Positions 1 through 9,727 are shown, numbered from the stretch's first letter. The stretch: 64,000 nt of DNA from Alphaproteobacteria bacterium (GCA_033762625.1 JANRLI010000011.1:1-64000), one strand, 5' to 3'. The notes: generated by a model from the letters alone, not told the origin. Program-made: numbers and translations.

Positions 1-2
1 TG

Positions 3-3000
3 CGTCATGAAGCATCGAGAATCGCAGTCGATGAATATTTAAGTTTGAGGTTGAAAGACCCCAAAAACAAAAATTTAATGCCAACTTTTTTCAAAGACCT
101 TTTACACAAGCTTCCTGCTGAAAAAGCATATAGAGCGCTGACACTTTTTTCATCTGTTGTGGACAATAAGATCAGACCAGTCGATGTGGCACACCCATCA
201 TCACCAGTCACTTTGGTTCAGCATGAAAACAAATTTGAACCAAAACAATTACAAATCCGTGAAGAATTGTTCAAGCCATACATATATGCAGGTTTAATAG
301 AACGAGAATTAGCATCAAATATGCGTGTTGCTCGTCGTATGGTTGAGGAATTGATTCCAGAAGTTTGGGATGTCTTAGAAGAAGTTGTTCGTGATAGACC
401 TGTATTGCTTAACCGTGCACCAACATTGCATCGTCTTGGTATTCAGGCGTTTGAGCCAATGTTAATTGAGGGTAAGGCAATTCAGTTGCACCCCTTGGTC
501 TGCGCTGCGTTCAATGCGGACTTTGACGGCGACCAAATGGCGGTTCACGTTCCGCTTTCTTTGGAAGCGCAGCTGGAAGCCCGCGTATTGATGATGTCCA
601 CCAATAACATCCTGTCACCTTCAAACGGTAAGCCGATTATCGTGCCATCCCAAGATATCGTCTTGGGCTTGTACTATATCACGCTGGAACGCGAAGGCAT
701 GGTGGGTGAAGGTTCCGTATTTGGTTCGATTGGCGAAATCGAAGCAGCGATGGATGCAAAATGCCTTCATATTCACGCGAAAATCAAGGCGCGTTACCAT
801 ACTGTTGACGAAACCGGCAAGCCAGTGACCATGACTGTGTCAACCACTCCGGGCCGTATGTTGTTCTCGGAAGTGTTCCCACGTCATAAGAACCTGCCAT
901 TCAGCATCATCAACCGCTTGCTGACCAAGAAGGACGTGTCGAACGTGATCGATAGCGTTTACCGTCACTGTGGTCAGAAAGAAACGGTTATCTTTGCTGA
1001 CCGCATGATGGCGCTGGGTTACAAATGGGCATGCCGTGCAGGTTTCTCCTTCGGTAAGGATGATTTGATTATTCCAGCAGCCAAGGAAACGCTCATCAAG
1101 AAGGCACAAGACCAAGTCAAGGAATTCGAACAGCAATACCAAGACGGTCTGATCACCCGCGGTGAAAAGTACAACAAGGTGGTGGATACCTGGTCATCCT
1201 GCACCGAACGTGTTGCGGATGAAATGATGAAAGCCATCTCAACGCCAAAACCCGGTCAACCGCATAACAGCGTTTACATGATGGCCCATTCGGGTGCGCG
1301 TGGTTCGGCAGCACAGATCAAACAGCTTGCCGGTATGCGCGGATTGATGGCCAAACCATCGGGCGAAATTATTGAAACGCCGATTATTTCGAACTTCAAG
1401 GAAGGTCTGACCGTTCTTGAATACTTTAACTCGACCCACGGTGCGCGTAAGGGTCTGGCCGACACTGCTTTGAAGACAGCGAACTCCGGTTATCTGACAC
1501 GCCGCCTTGTTGACGTTGCACAAGACGCCATCATCGTGGAAGAAGATTGCGGCACCAAGCGCGGTCTGACTGTGAAAGCAGTCATTGACGGCGGCGAAGT
1601 AGTTGCGCCTTTGGGTGAACGTATTCTGGGCCGCACTGCATTAGTTGATGTGAAGGACACTGTTGGCAACAAGACACTTGTTCCAGCAGGCGCCATCATC
1701 ACCGAACCCGATGTTGAAGCGATTGATAAAGCCGGTATTGATAGCGTTGCTATCCGTTCGGTCCTTACCTGCGAAAACAAGTCGGGCGCTGTATGCTGCA
1801 AATGCTATGGCCGCGACTTGGCACGTGGTACACCCGTGAACATCGGTGAAGCTGTGGGCGTTATTGCTGCGCAGTCCATCGGTGAACCAGGAACCCAGCT
1901 TACCATGCGTACCTTCCACATTGGTGGTGCGGCGCAAGGTGCTGCTGAGCAAAGCACGATTGATGCAAGCCTTGATGGTAAGCTCAAGATCAAGAACAAG
2001 GGCGTTGTGCAAAATTCCGAAGGCCAACCTGTGGTTATGGTTCGCAACATGGAAATCGCGATTGCCGATGAACAAGGCCGTGAACGCGCCCGCCACAAGG
2101 TGCCATATGGCGCCAAGTTGCTGGCGGATGACAACGCTTCGGTGAAGAAGGGTCAACGCATTGCGGAATGGGATCCCTATACCTTGCCGATTATCACTGA
2201 AAAGGAAGGTGTGGCGCATTATGCTGACCTTGTGGAAGGTGTGTCGGTACGTGAAGTGGTCGATGAAGCAACCGGTATTTCCAGCAAGAAGGTTATCGAC
2301 TGGCGTCAACAACCCAAGGGTAATGATCTTCGTCCGCGCATCGTATTGCACGATGCCAAGGGCAAGGTAATCACCTTATCCAACGGTATGGAAGCCCGTT
2401 ACTTCATGCCTGTGGATGCGATTTTGTCGATTGAAAACGGCACAGCAGTGAAAGCGGGCGACGTGCTTGCACGTATTCCACGTGAATCAACCAAGACCCG
2501 CGACATCACCGGCGGTTTGCCGCGTGTTGCTGAATTGTTTGAAGCACGTAAGCCAAAAGACTTTGCCGTTATCGCAGAAATTGATGGCCGCGTAGAATTC
2601 GGAAAAGATTACAAGACGAAGCGTCGTCTGGTTATCGTTCCGGAAGATGGCAGCGAGCAACCCCGCGAATACATGATTCCAAAGGGCAAGCATTTGTCCA
2701 TTCAGGAAGGCGACCGTGTTCAACGCGGCGACTTGCTGATTGACGGAAACCCAGTACCACACGACATTTTGAACATTATGGGTGTTGAAGCTTTGGCGGA
2801 ATACCTCATCAATGAAATTCAGGATGTGTACCGTCTGCAAGGCGTGAAGATCAACGACAAGCACATTGAAGTGATTGCGCGCCAGATGTTGCAGAAGATT
2901 GAAATCACCGATGCCGGTGATACAACCTTCCTCAACGGTGAACAGGTTGACCGCCTCGACTTCGAACACGAAAACGACAAGGTGGTTCTGGAAAATCTTC

Positions 3001-3311
3001 GCGTTGCCAAGGGCCGCCCTGTATTGCAGGGCATTACCAAGGCAAGCTTGCAGACACGCAGCTTTATTTCTGCTGCGTCGTTCCAGGAAACCACGCGCGT
3101 TCTTACCGAAGCCGCAGTATCGGGTCGCACCGATAAGCTGGAAGGGCTTAAGGAAAACGTCATCGTGGGCCGTTTGGTTCCAGCAGGTACCGGCGCCGTT
3201 GTTAATCGCCTGAAGGCGATTGCAGCCGGCCGTGACCGCGCCCGGGAAGTGGAAGCAGCAAACAAGTCAAACGCGGTTGCTGACGAAACCAAAGAAGCTG
3301 TGAACGGCTAA
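3..3311 (+). CDS. rpoC: DNA-directed RNA polymerase subunit beta' (5' end missing)
   Basis: This is the largest catalytic subunit of RNA polymerase. The frame is open to the window edge, so the 5' end is missing. The Mg-binding NADFDGD motif lies at nt 513-533, preceded by [13 protein letters not shown] and followed by alphaproteobacterial-type RpoC sequence to the normal C-terminus. The trigger-loop/bridge region ([34 protein letters not shown]) is intact. The first ~75 codons do not show the GKRVDYSGRSVI and GLPKKMALELF blocks expected before FKPF. The first ~480 nt are also AT-rich, with different codon use. Whether this 5' part belongs to the same gene is doubtful (see findings). From about nt 480 onward the identification is secure. 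Confidence 0.95.
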   Translation, partial: RHEASRIAVDEYLSLRLKDPKNKNLMPTFFKDLLHKLPAEKAYRALTLFSSVVDNKIRPVDVAHPSSPVTLVQHENKFEPKQLQIREELFKPYIYAGLIERELASNMRVARRMVEELIPEVWDVLEEVVRDRPVLLNRAPTLHRLGIQAFEPMLIEGKAIQLHPLVCAAFNADFDGDQMAVHVPLSLEAQLEARVLMMSTNNILSPSNGKPIIVPSQDIVLGLYYITLEREGMVGEGSVFGSIGEIEAAMDAKCLHIHAKIKARYHTVDETGKPVTMTVSTTPGRMLFSEVFPRHKNLPFSIINRLLTKKDVSNVIDSVYRHCGQKETVIFADRMMALGYKWACRAGFSFGKDDLIIPAAKETLIKKAQDQVKEFEQQYQDGLITRGEKYNKVVDTWSSCTERVADEMMKAISTPKPGQPHNSVYMMAHSGARGSAAQIKQLAGMRGLMAKPSGEIIETPIISNFKEGLTVLEYFNSTHGARKGLADTALKTANSGYLTRRLVDVAQDAIIVEEDCGTKRGLTVKAVIDGGEVVAPLGERILGRTALVDVKDTVGNKTLVPAGAIITEPDVEAIDKAGIDSVAIRSVLTCENKSGAVCCKCYGRDLARGTPVNIGEAVGVIAAQSIGEPGTQLTMRTFHIGGAAQGAAEQSTIDASLDGKLKIKNKGVVQNSEGQPVVMVRNMEIAIADEQGRERARHKVPYGAKLLADDNASVKKGQRIAEWDPYTLPIITEKEGVAHYADLVEGVSVREVVDEATGISSKKVIDWRQQPKGNDLRPRIVLHDAKGKVITLSNGMEARYFMPVDAILSIENGTAVKAGDVLARIPRESTKTRDITGGLPRVAELFEARKPKDFAVIAEIDGRVEFGKDYKTKRRLVIVPEDGSEQPREYMIPKGKHLSIQEGDRVQRGDLLIDGNPVPHDILNIMGVEALAEYLINEIQDVYRLQGVKINDKHIEVIARQMLQKIEITDAGDTTFLNGEQVDRLDFEHENDKVVLENLRVAKGRPVLQGITKASLQTRSFISAASFQETTRVLTEAAVSGRTDKLEGLKENVIVGRLVPAGTGAVVNRLKAIAAGRDRAREVEAANKSNAVADETKEAVNG

Positions 3312-3392
3312 AAGCCTATTCTGCTGGACATCTGCTTGATGTTTTTTACCTGTCCTGCTTCGCAGGACATCGTAAAAACCTGCAAAGCAGGG

Positions 3393-3432
3393 CGGTGCTC
3401 ACGTACTTAAATGTACGCTGCGCTCCGGTTCT
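3393..3432. repeat. Dispersed palindromic repeat family 1, copy 1
   Basis: An imperfect inverted repeat with core CGGTGCTCACGTACTT, a short centre, then GTACGCTGCGCTCCGG. The same element recurs at 15494-15542, 51384-51430 and 59584-59632. This copy lies about 80 bp after the rpoC stop codon. It can fold into a hairpin but lacks a T-tract, so it is not a simple terminator. Confidence 0.85.
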
Positions 3433-3484
3433 AAAAATCATCGGCGCATCTGCCTCAGCAGAAAGACTTTTTCGAATGAATCCA

Positions 3485-3515
3485 AAAGGGTGGTAGCAGT
3501 ACCGCCCTTTTTTAT
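3485..3515 (+). terminator. Rho-independent terminator after rpoC
   Basis: Arms AGGGTGGTA and TACCGCCCT with a 4-nt loop are followed by a run of T. It lies 175 bp after rpoC, beyond the dispersed repeat, and closes the rpoC transcript before the asparaginase gene. Confidence 0.8.
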
Positions 3516-3574
3516 TGCCATGGTCGTTTTTGCAGGCGTAGTCTGAAAAATTCGTATCTATCCGGATTTAGACC

Positions 3575-4621
3575 ATGCCAAGTACTGCCAAACCATCGAT
3601 CGCCATCATTTTAACGGGCGGAACCATCGGTTCCATACTGACCGAAAATGCAACACGCGCTGATATGGCGGGCAACCAATTGCTGCAATCGCGCATGGAA
3701 AGCCTGACCAAGAACCGCATTTTCGATTTTCATTTTCACCAATTGCTTGCCAAAGATTCCGGTGACTTCGATATGCCGGATTGGCATGCGATAGCAAGTG
3801 AAGTGGATGCGCAGATTAAAAAAGGCTGTAGGCGGTTTTTAATCACTCATGGTACGGATACCTTGCCGTTTACCGCAACATTATTGCAGTTATTATTTGC
3901 CAAACGTGATGTGAGCATTGCGCTGGCGGCGGCGTTCTATCCGCTGGAAGATGCGCGAACCGATGCAACCGCGAATATTACTGCTGCCATGGCATTGCTC
4001 ACCCAGCCGGAGCCACGCAAAGGTGTGTTCATTCCATTTCGTGGAACAGGGCGTGATGTAACGCTGCACCATGCCACAAACGTGCAGCAAATGTCGGCCG
4101 ATGCAGGAAGTTTTCATTCATTTTATGACGCAGCTGTGGGTGTTTATAAAGAAGGCATAGGCATTGAATGGGCCGAAGATAGGCCAAAACAGATTGAAAC
4201 CGATTTTCAAGTTCCGGCGTGCGAAAGCATGGTGAGCGCAGCCAAGCGTGTATATTTCCTAGCTGCCTATCCGGGAATGAATCTTGCCCCGTATCATGCG
4301 TTGGCGGCAAAAGAAAATATTCTGCTGGTTATCCGCAATTATCATAGCGGTACGGCGAATGCCAGTGATGGTCATGGCGGCGTGGCAGAATTTATGAAAC
4401 GCTTTCCAGAATCCTTGGTGGTATTTGCGCCATTGCCGGCAGCGCTCGTCAAAAAACCATATGAATCGACATGGAATTTGATGCGCATGGGCGCTTATGT
4501 GTACCGCGATCTACCGCCACATAAACTCTATGTGTTGGGCGTGTTGGGATTGGCCAACGGATTACAGCCGCGCGAGGCGATTGCGCCAGCGCAACCATGG
4601 CTTATGAACGAAACTATCTAG
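3575..4621 (+). CDS. Asparaginase family protein
   Basis: A 348-residue protein of the type I/II L-asparaginase fold, expected to hydrolyse asparagine to aspartate and ammonia. The N-terminal ILTGGTIGS carries the first catalytic threonine. ITHGTDTL (about residues 90-97) carries the second Thr-Asp pair. No signal peptide is visible, which suggests a cytoplasmic enzyme. The sequence between and after the motifs is diverged, so the exact substrate (asparagine, glutamine or another amide) is uncertain. It is a single gene after the rpoC terminator. Its 3' end overlaps the convergent downstream gene by 8 nt. Confidence 0.85.
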   Translation: MPSTAKPSIAIILTGGTIGSILTENATRADMAGNQLLQSRMESLTKNRIFDFHFHQLLAKDSGDFDMPDWHAIASEVDAQIKKGCRRFLITHGTDTLPFTATLLQLLFAKRDVSIALAAAFYPLEDARTDATANITAAMALLTQPEPRKGVFIPFRGTGRDVTLHHATNVQQMSADAGSFHSFYDAAVGVYKEGIGIEWAEDRPKQIETDFQVPACESMVSAAKRVYFLAAYPGMNLAPYHALAAKENILLVIRNYHSGTANASDGHGGVAEFMKRFPESLVVFAPLPAALVKKPYESTWNLMRMGAYVYRDLPPHKLYVLGVLGLANGLQPREAIAPAQPWLMNETI

Positions 4622-5534
4622 GCTGGCCCGCCATTATCCGCGTTGGAACAACCGGTGGTTTTTTGGCATCGGCAGGTTTTCTGGCTGGCGCCGTTGCCGC
4701 GGGTTCGGGAGGAGTTTCAAGATTGGCGGTACGCAATTGCGGAAAATCTTTCTCGAACAAATCGGTTTTTTCGGTTACGCGGCGTTCGATTTCACGCAAG
4801 GTTTCAGACGGCAGTCTTGGCCTGCAATGCGTTTTGTCGCAGTTGAAAAAATATGATGGATTGCTCTGTGCAGCTTTTTCCATATTCGGGGAAATGAACG
4901 GATTAGCCGCTGAGGTTAAGTGCTGATCCAGCTCGGATCGGGGAAATCGTTGCGTCAGGCCTGCGAGAAGTGAATCCATGGTGATGTTGTTTTTTCCTGC
5001 TGCCGCTTCGCGCAGGTTGCGTGCGCCTGTTGGCCCAAGGAAATGCGCAACGTAATCCGTGCTATTGCTGGCGACAATCAGCGCTTGCACCTGCGCTGTC
5101 AGGATAGGGTTTTTAAACATGTTTTGGGAAAATGCGAGTGCGCCAGCTGTAAATTGCGCAGGGTTTTTTGCTTTTAGCGCCAATAATGCCCGTGCCTGGG
5201 TGACATGACCTTGCAAAGATGGGTTGAATTGCACCTGTAAATCGGCGGTTCTTAAAAACCCTTCCAGCATGGTTTCCGGTTTAAAATGGAACGCGCCAAA
5301 GGCGGTATGCCGCGTAAAATCACCCGTAGTGGTCCGCGATGCGGGATTGCCGAATGATTCAAGCATCGCCCATGCCATGACGGTTGAAAAATCCTTTCCG
5401 CCATGGGGCCGGGCGAACTCGGTCACCGAATGGATATGCGCAATCAGTTGCGGGTCGAACCGTGGATAGATTTTTCTGAACCGCGCAAGTTGCTGGTCAG
5501 GAGTTAATACTCGGGGTGCGCGTTCTTGGGTCAT
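4614..5534 (-). CDS. Lytic-transglycosylase-like protein, no signal peptide
   Basis: A 306-residue protein. Residues about 50-110 resemble the SLT/lysozyme-like fold: AMLES with Glu59 in the position of the catalytic acid, then TAFGAFHFKPETM (77-89) where SLT enzymes have the G-x-(M/F)-Q motif. The rest is helical and ends in a proline/alanine/lysine-rich tail. No N-terminal signal peptide or membrane segment is seen, which is unusual for a peptidoglycan-cleaving enzyme. The 3' end overlaps the asparaginase gene by 8 nt. Family assignment is by motif only. It adds to the high number of muralytic-looking genes in this window. Confidence 0.55.
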   Translation of the reverse strand: MTQERAPRVLTPDQQLARFRKIYPRFDPQLIAHIHSVTEFARPHGGKDFSTVMAWAMLESFGNPASRTTTGDFTRHTAFGAFHFKPETMLEGFLRTADLQVQFNPSLQGHVTQARALLALKAKNPAQFTAGALAFSQNMFKNPILTAQVQALIVASNSTDYVAHFLGPTGARNLREAAAGKNNITMDSLLAGLTQRFPRSELDQHLTSAANPFISPNMEKAAQSNPSYFFNCDKTHCRPRLPSETLREIERRVTEKTDLFEKDFPQLRTANLETPPEPAATAPARKPADAKKPPVVPTRIMAGQPR

Positions 5535-5541
5535 CTAAGTT

Positions 5542-5583
5542 AAGCCCTATAATCCTTAATCGAAAATATAAAGGATGGGGCTT
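5542..5583. terminator. Hairpin between rluD and the transglycosylase-like gene
   Basis: Arms AAGCCC/GGGCTT and ATCCTT/AAGGAT pair across an A-rich loop, with small bulges. It follows rluD on the minus strand and may end that transcript, but the T-tract is poor. It also lies in the 5' region of the next minus-strand gene. Confidence 0.35.
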
Positions 5584-5647
5584 TGCAAAAGACTAATACG
5601 GCCAAAGTTTTTAGATAACAAATTCCTACGAATGCTTAGGCTTTATT

Positions 5648-6820
5648 TCAAATTGCAGATACTTTTCCAAGCAATCCATGGAGTTGCTGCATATCCTTGG
5701 GCAGGGCTACTTCGAAGGTCATTTCTTCCCCCGTAATAGGATGAAGGAACGACAAGGCCTTGGCATGAAGCGCCTGACGCGGGAAGTCTGCCAGCAGGCT
5801 TAGTTTTTTCTCATCGCCCTTGTATAGTTTTTCCAGCGTGCTGAGTGCGCGTTGCTTGCTGCCTTTGGCATTGCCATACAGCGCATCGCCTACAATGCTG
5901 TTGCCGATATGCGCAAGATGCACGCGGATTTGGTGCGTGCGGCCTGTTTCAAGTTCGCACTGAATAAGTGCGGCAAACGGTGATTTGTTTTCTTTGCGCG
6001 CAGATTTATTTTTACGAACAACCGCGCCATATCCTGTTTCATCTGCGGGCGGTGCGTAGGTTTCCAAGACTTCAAAATGTGTGATGGCATGTTTGCCATG
6101 GCTAACGAGTGCCATTTTTTTACGGTTGGTGTCGCTGCGGCCAATATCGCCCGTAATCGTGCCGCGCTTGGTTGATGGCGCGCCCCATATAAATGCCTGA
6201 TACACACGACGTAATGTTTTAGCGCGACTGCTCTGGGCTTCGCCCTTGTATAAAAGGGCTTCGCCCAACCGCGACTGCGCTGCATCACCAAACTGTTCCG
6301 ATAAGCCTTGATGCGCTTTATCGTGTTTGGCGACGACCATTAATCCGCTGGTGTCTTTGTCCAAACGATGCACGATGCCCGGGCGTTTAACACCGCCAAT
6401 TCCGGACAGGCTTTTACCGCAATGGGCAAGAAGTGCATTCACCAAAGTTCCATCCAGATTGCCCGCCGCAGGATGCACAACCATGCCCGCGGGTTTGTTA
6501 ATCACCAACACATCCTTGTCTTCATAAACGATGTCGAGCTTGATTTTTTGCGCGCGCGGTTTGGCATCGACGGCTTCGGGGATCTCCAGCGCGATGGTTT
6601 CGGTGCCGCGCAATTTATGCGCAACATCGGTTACGGATTTGCCGTTAACGGTCAGTGCGCCTTCTTCAATCAGTTTTTGAATGCGCGCCCGCGAGACATC
6701 AGGCAGCAGGGCGCTTGTGACCTTATCAAGGCGGCCAGATTGGCCTTCCAGCGTAATCTCGTGCTTTTGGGTTTGTTTTTTGGCCGGTTTTTGTGTTTTT
6801 TGGGCTTTCATAGGGGGCAA
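5648..6820 (-). CDS. rluD: 23S rRNA pseudouridine synthase, RluD type
   Basis: A 390-residue RluA-family pseudouridine synthase. The N-terminus is a basic Lys/Gln tract (about 1-25), then an S4 RNA-binding domain (about 25-85). The catalytic domain holds GIVHRLDKDTSGLMVVAK with the catalytic Asp, and the family motif ETGRTHQIRVHL further on. It should isomerise uridines in 23S rRNA helix 69. It is longer than the usual ~325 residues because of lysine-rich insertions near residues 175-200 and 255-275. ATG at 6820 is used; an in-frame ATG at 6811 is possible. It is transcribed divergently from tRNA-Trp. Confidence 0.93.
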   Translation of the reverse strand: MPPMKAQKTQKPAKKQTQKHEITLEGQSGRLDKVTSALLPDVSRARIQKLIEEGALTVNGKSVTDVAHKLRGTETIALEIPEAVDAKPRAQKIKLDIVYEDKDVLVINKPAGMVVHPAAGNLDGTLVNALLAHCGKSLSGIGGVKRPGIVHRLDKDTSGLMVVAKHDKAHQGLSEQFGDAAQSRLGEALLYKGEAQSSRAKTLRRVYQAFIWGAPSTKRGTITGDIGRSDTNRKKMALVSHGKHAITHFEVLETYAPPADETGYGAVVRKNKSARKENKSPFAALIQCELETGRTHQIRVHLAHIGNSIVGDALYGNAKGSKQRALSTLEKLYKGDEKKLSLLADFPRQALHAKALSFLHPITGEEMTFEVALPKDMQQLHGLLGKVSAI

Positions 6821-6892
6821 TCTAACCTATTCATTTATAAAAGTCTTTTTTAGACTTTGCTTTCAGCCCCGGTTTCATCTATAAAATCATCC

Positions 6893-6930
6893 AACGGCTC
6901 GCCCACATTTATGTAGGCGGGCCGTTATTT
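6893..6930. other. Orphan GC-rich hairpin with T-rich flank
   Basis: Arms AACGGCTCGCC (6893-6903) and GGCGGGCCGTT (6916-6926), with ACAT/ATGT pairing in the loop, are followed by ATTTTA. It looks like a bidirectional terminator but lies between the divergent rluD and tRNA-Trp, where no known transcript ends. A second hairpin, AAAGTCT/AGACTTT, lies at 6840-6858. The pair may belong to a small RNA or to the rluD leader. Confidence 0.4.
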
Positions 6931-6955
6931 TAGGTCCGAGTAGCGGGCTTATTGG

Positions 6956-7031
6956 AGGAGTTTAGCTCAACTGGTAGAGCGTCGGTCTCCAAAACCGAAG
7001 GCTGTGGGTTCGAGCCCCCCAACTCCTGCCA
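6956..7031 (+). tRNA. trpT: tRNA-Trp (CCA anticodon)
   Basis: Acceptor arms AGGAGTT (6956-6962) and AACTCCT (7021-7027), a D-arm with AGCTCAACTGGTAGAGC, anticodon stem TCGGT/ACCGA around loop CTCCAAA (anticodon CCA), and a T-arm with GGTTCGAGCC. The 3' CCA is encoded (7029-7031). Its position just before secE-nusG is the usual bacterial arrangement. Confidence 0.97.
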
Positions 7032-7040
7032 CTTTTGTCG

Positions 7041-7100
7041 CTCAGTTGCCGCTGGGCTTCGTCTGCATAAGCAGACGGGACGGCGGTCGCCGTCCTTGAG
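7041..7100 (+). repeat. Dispersed repeat family 2, copy 1
   Basis: This shares about 80% of positions over 57 bp with the reverse complement of 11877-11933, and its 3' 44 bp match 59155-59198. It holds two hairpins, GTCTGC-ATAA-GCAGAC and GACGGC-GGTC-GCCGTC. The second is conserved by compensatory changes in the other copies. It lies between tRNA-Trp and secE. Confidence 0.75.
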
Positions 7101-7148
7101 TGAAGTTGTGGCGGTTGCCGTGAGTATGAGTTTTTTGAAAGAACGACG

Positions 7149-7343
7149 ATGATAAACAAGATTACAACCTTCTTTTCCGAAGTAAAAAAAGAAGCCAACA
7201 AAGTAACCTGGCCCACCCGCAAGGAAACCGTGATGACATCGGTGATGGTGGTGGTGTTGTCGGGCATAATGTCGATTTTCTTTCTGGTGGTGGATGGCGG
7301 GCTATCCTTCCTTTCACGCGCCCTTATTAACCTGAGATTCTAG
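7149..7343 (+). CDS. secE: Preprotein translocase subunit SecE
   Basis: A 64-residue single-membrane-segment subunit of the SecYEG translocon. The conserved amphipathic part FFSEVKKEANKVTWPTRKET is followed by one hydrophobic helix (about residues 28-50). This is the short alphaproteobacterial form without extra N-terminal membrane segments. It lies 21 bp before nusG and after tRNA-Trp, the standard order. Confidence 0.97.
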   Translation: MINKITTFFSEVKKEANKVTWPTRKETVMTSVMVVVLSGIMSIFFLVVDGGLSFLSRALINLRF

Positions 7344-7364
7344 AGATTTTACCGGAGCACGATC

Positions 7365-7967
7365 ATGGCTGAAACAAAAACCAAAAAACCCAAAGAAGCA
7401 AAAGCAGAAGCTGCGCCGCGCGCCCCCAGAGCAATAGCAACCCATCGCTGGTATGTGGTGCATGTGTATTCTGGTTTTGAAAAGAAGGTGGCCGCTGCTA
7501 TCCGTGAAAAGGCCGAAAGCTTAGGTTTAGCCGACATGTTTGCCGATATTCTGGTGCCCACCGAAGAAGTGGTTGAAGTGGCACGTGGCCGCAAGGTGAA
7601 TATGGAACGCAAATTCTTTCCCGGTTACGTATTGGTGAAGATGGCGCTGACCGACCAAAGCTGGCACTTGGTCAAGAATACGCCAAAGGTTACCGGTTTC
7701 CTTGGCGGCGGCGCAAAGCCCGTGCCGATGTCCGAAGCGGAAGCGATGCGTTTGATTTCCCAAATGCAGGAAGGCATCCAGCATCCCAAGAATTCCATCA
7801 CCTTCGAAGTGGGCGAACAGGTCCGTGTGGCGGATGGTCCGTTTGCTTCATTCAACGGTACAGTTGAAGAAGTGGATGATGAAAAAGCACGCCTTAAAGT
7901 TTCCGTGTCCATCTTTGGACGCGCAACGCCGGTGGATCTGGAATTCACCCAAGTTGAGAAGCTGTAG
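7365..7967 (+). CDS. nusG: Transcription termination/antitermination protein NusG
   Basis: A 200-residue NusG. An alanine/lysine-rich leader (about 1-22) precedes the NGN domain, beginning RWYVVHVYSGFEKKVA with FPGYVLVKM downstream. The C-terminal KOW domain is visible as VGEQVRVADGPFASFNGTVE. It binds RNA polymerase and Rho or NusE. It is preceded by a good ribosome binding site (GGAG) and is co-directional with secE. Its last 23 nt overlap the convergent gene 7945-8793. Confidence 0.97.
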   Translation: MAETKTKKPKEAKAEAAPRAPRAIATHRWYVVHVYSGFEKKVAAAIREKAESLGLADMFADILVPTEEVVEVARGRKVNMERKFFPGYVLVKMALTDQSWHLVKNTPKVTGFLGGGAKPVPMSEAEAMRLISQMQEGIQHPKNSITFEVGEQVRVADGPFASFNGTVEEVDDEKARLKVSVSIFGRATPVDLEFTQVEKL

Positions 7968-8793
7968 GTTTTTCTTTAATCCCCGCTCTGCGTTTTGCTT
8001 CCTTCACATTGGTGCGCTCCGGAAAGCCGAGAATCTTGGCTACGGGGCGAGAGCCATCGCTCATCGCCCAATTGCCAAGCGCATTAGTGTGCGGCGGATT
8101 GAATGATTGAATAGCATCCATACTGGAAAAATATAATCCCCGCTCGGCAACCACCAGCAGTTCTTTCAATGATTGCGCGGGTGGCACATAGGATGGGCGA
8201 TCACGTAAATCAGGAATATCTGTGACGGCGCACACGGCTGCCTGCACAAAATCTGCGTCATAGCCTTTGAGTTCATCCGGTACAGGCACATCGGGGTCCG
8301 TTGCAAGTTGGAAAATTTGCGAGAAAGCATAGATGGTGGGTTCTTCGGACGGATCGCTTTCTTCTGTGAACGGGACAGCATGAATAAAATTCACGGCGGA
8401 AGGTAGTTTTGGATTGAGCGGCGCCGCGTTCTGGATTTCGTTTATATCGCCAACCCTGTAAACGGGCATTTCTTCATTGCCCGATAATCCGCCATTTAAT
8501 GCAAACGCAATGCTGGCGGTGAGCGCATTGTTGAAATCATTCATCCAAGCGCGCATCAGGGGATTTTCGTTAAAGCCCTGTTCGGGTTGTGGATAGACAT
8601 GAGCGACTTCCACCGGTTTGGAAAACGGGCTGGACTGATAGCAGACGGTAATCACCGGCAGCGCATATTGCGTAACAAGCGTGACCGAATAACTGGAGGC
8701 CTGATCCCCTTTGGTGAGTTCGAATTTCACGCCATCAAGGTACAGGCCGGGTGCGTTTTCAGGCTCTGCGGATGGGGGGCGTTGGGTGGTCAT
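7945..8793 (-). CDS. Hypothetical protein (282 aa)
   Basis: I do not recognise this family. The product is 282 residues, soluble-looking and rather acidic, with a proline-rich start (PPSAEPENAPG), no signal peptide and no membrane segment. Aromatic and proline residues are spread evenly and no catalytic motif is evident. It overlaps the 3' end of nusG by 23 nt tail to tail and is followed on the same strand (upstream side) by the isochorismatase-like gene 71 bp away. It sits between nusG and rplK, which are normally adjacent, so it is part of an insertion into the ribosomal operon. Confidence 0.7.
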   Translation of the reverse strand: MTTQRPPSAEPENAPGLYLDGVKFELTKGDQASSYSVTLVTQYALPVITVCYQSSPFSKPVEVAHVYPQPEQGFNENPLMRAWMNDFNNALTASIAFALNGGLSGNEEMPVYRVGDINEIQNAAPLNPKLPSAVNFIHAVPFTEESDPSEEPTIYAFSQIFQLATDPDVPVPDELKGYDADFVQAAVCAVTDIPDLRDRPSYVPPAQSLKELLVVAERGLYFSSMDAIQSFNPPHTNALGNWAMSDGSRPVAKILGFPERTNVKEAKRRAGIKEKPTASQLG

Positions 8794-8864
8794 TGATAAG
8801 CAGGTTCCATAACGGTGTTAGCATTTCAGCTATAACCAAGAAACCTTTTGGAAGCAAAACAAAT

Positions 8865-9608
8865 TTAAGTTTCGTATTTATTGTCGGGCGCGATGGCGGG
8901 AATGATAACGGGCCTGCCAAGATTGGCGTTAATCTCTGCCAGAAGCGCTGGTGTTGTCACGGTGCGCACGCCCAATTTTTCCACGCGTGCTTGTGTGAGT
9001 GCTGCATCCGGCAGCGGGCGGAACTGGTTTTTGGATGAATGCGTATCCATCGATAAATCGGAAATCATCACGGTTTCAATGCCGTATGCGGTTCTTTCAA
9101 ACATCTCCCAGACTGATTGTTTTAAAGCGGTGCTGAGCGCGCATTCGGTTTTCTGGCAACCGCCGATATAGATATGCGTATAGCCTTCCTTTTCCAGCAT
9201 CTCCATAAAGGTTGGGTTGGAAAGCGCGGAGTTTTCGGATTTTGCGACAAACACATCACCGTCTTTTGGCTGCGCTTTATAAAAATCGAACAAGGTGTTG
9301 CCGGGTTTAACCAGCAGTTTACGGAATTCTTCAAGATTGTCGCTTATCTTAAAGCGGTCCTGAAAATTAAGCACCATCGCTGCCCAGCCGATTTTGACTT
9401 TGCCCCGAAGTAAGTCGGCAAGAGTGTTGCAGCCTTCAATCATGTTATCAACGGCTTCGGTTTCCGCTGGTGTTGGCACATACGCGCCTTGGCGTTGCAT
9501 CATCGCGGCTTCTTCGGCGCTGGGCGGCGCGCAATAAACGGCTTGAAGGTCAATAAACAGGATAAGCGGTTTATAGGGGCGCGTTTCAACCATGCGCCAT
9601 TTTAACAT
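8865..9608 (-). CDS. Isochorismatase-like cysteine hydrolase
   Basis: A 247-residue protein of the isochorismatase/nicotinamidase fold. The triad fits: Asp20 in LILFIDLQ, Lys123 in VAKSENSAL, and Cys156 in GGCQKTECALSTAL. Family members hydrolyse isochorismate, nicotinamide, N-carbamoyl compounds or similar; no substrate-specific motif is clear. It is slightly longer than the usual ~200 residues because of an extra segment between strand 1 and the lysine. There is no signal peptide. An alternative start is the ATG at 9593. It is a single gene, convergent with nothing, and divergent from the receiver-domain gene at 9728. Confidence 0.8.
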   Translation of the reverse strand: MLKWRMVETRPYKPLILFIDLQAVYCAPPSAEEAAMMQRQGAYVPTPAETEAVDNMIEGCNTLADLLRGKVKIGWAAMVLNFQDRFKISDNLEEFRKLLVKPGNTLFDFYKAQPKDGDVFVAKSENSALSNPTFMEMLEKEGYTHIYIGGCQKTECALSTALKQSVWEMFERTAYGIETVMISDLSMDTHSSKNQFRPLPDAALTQARVEKLGVRTVTTPALLAEINANLGRPVIIPAIAPDNKYET

Positions 9609-9727
9609 TTTGTAAGGCGCGTTTTATTATCAACAATGGTTAATTCGGATATTAATTCATGGGAAATCTGTAATTAGTTTCGGTTTGACCTGCTACCTTT
9701 CATGGGCATTTTTTAAAAGGATAACGC

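Noticed and set aside
1641-2351. A 236-codon open frame antisense to rpoC
   Set aside because: It lies wholly opposite conserved RpoC sequence and has no motif of its own.
3393-3432. Rho-independent terminator directly at the family 1 repeat
   Set aside because: The palindrome has no T-tract. The proper terminator of rpoC lies further on at 3485-3515, and the same sequence occurs at three other loci.
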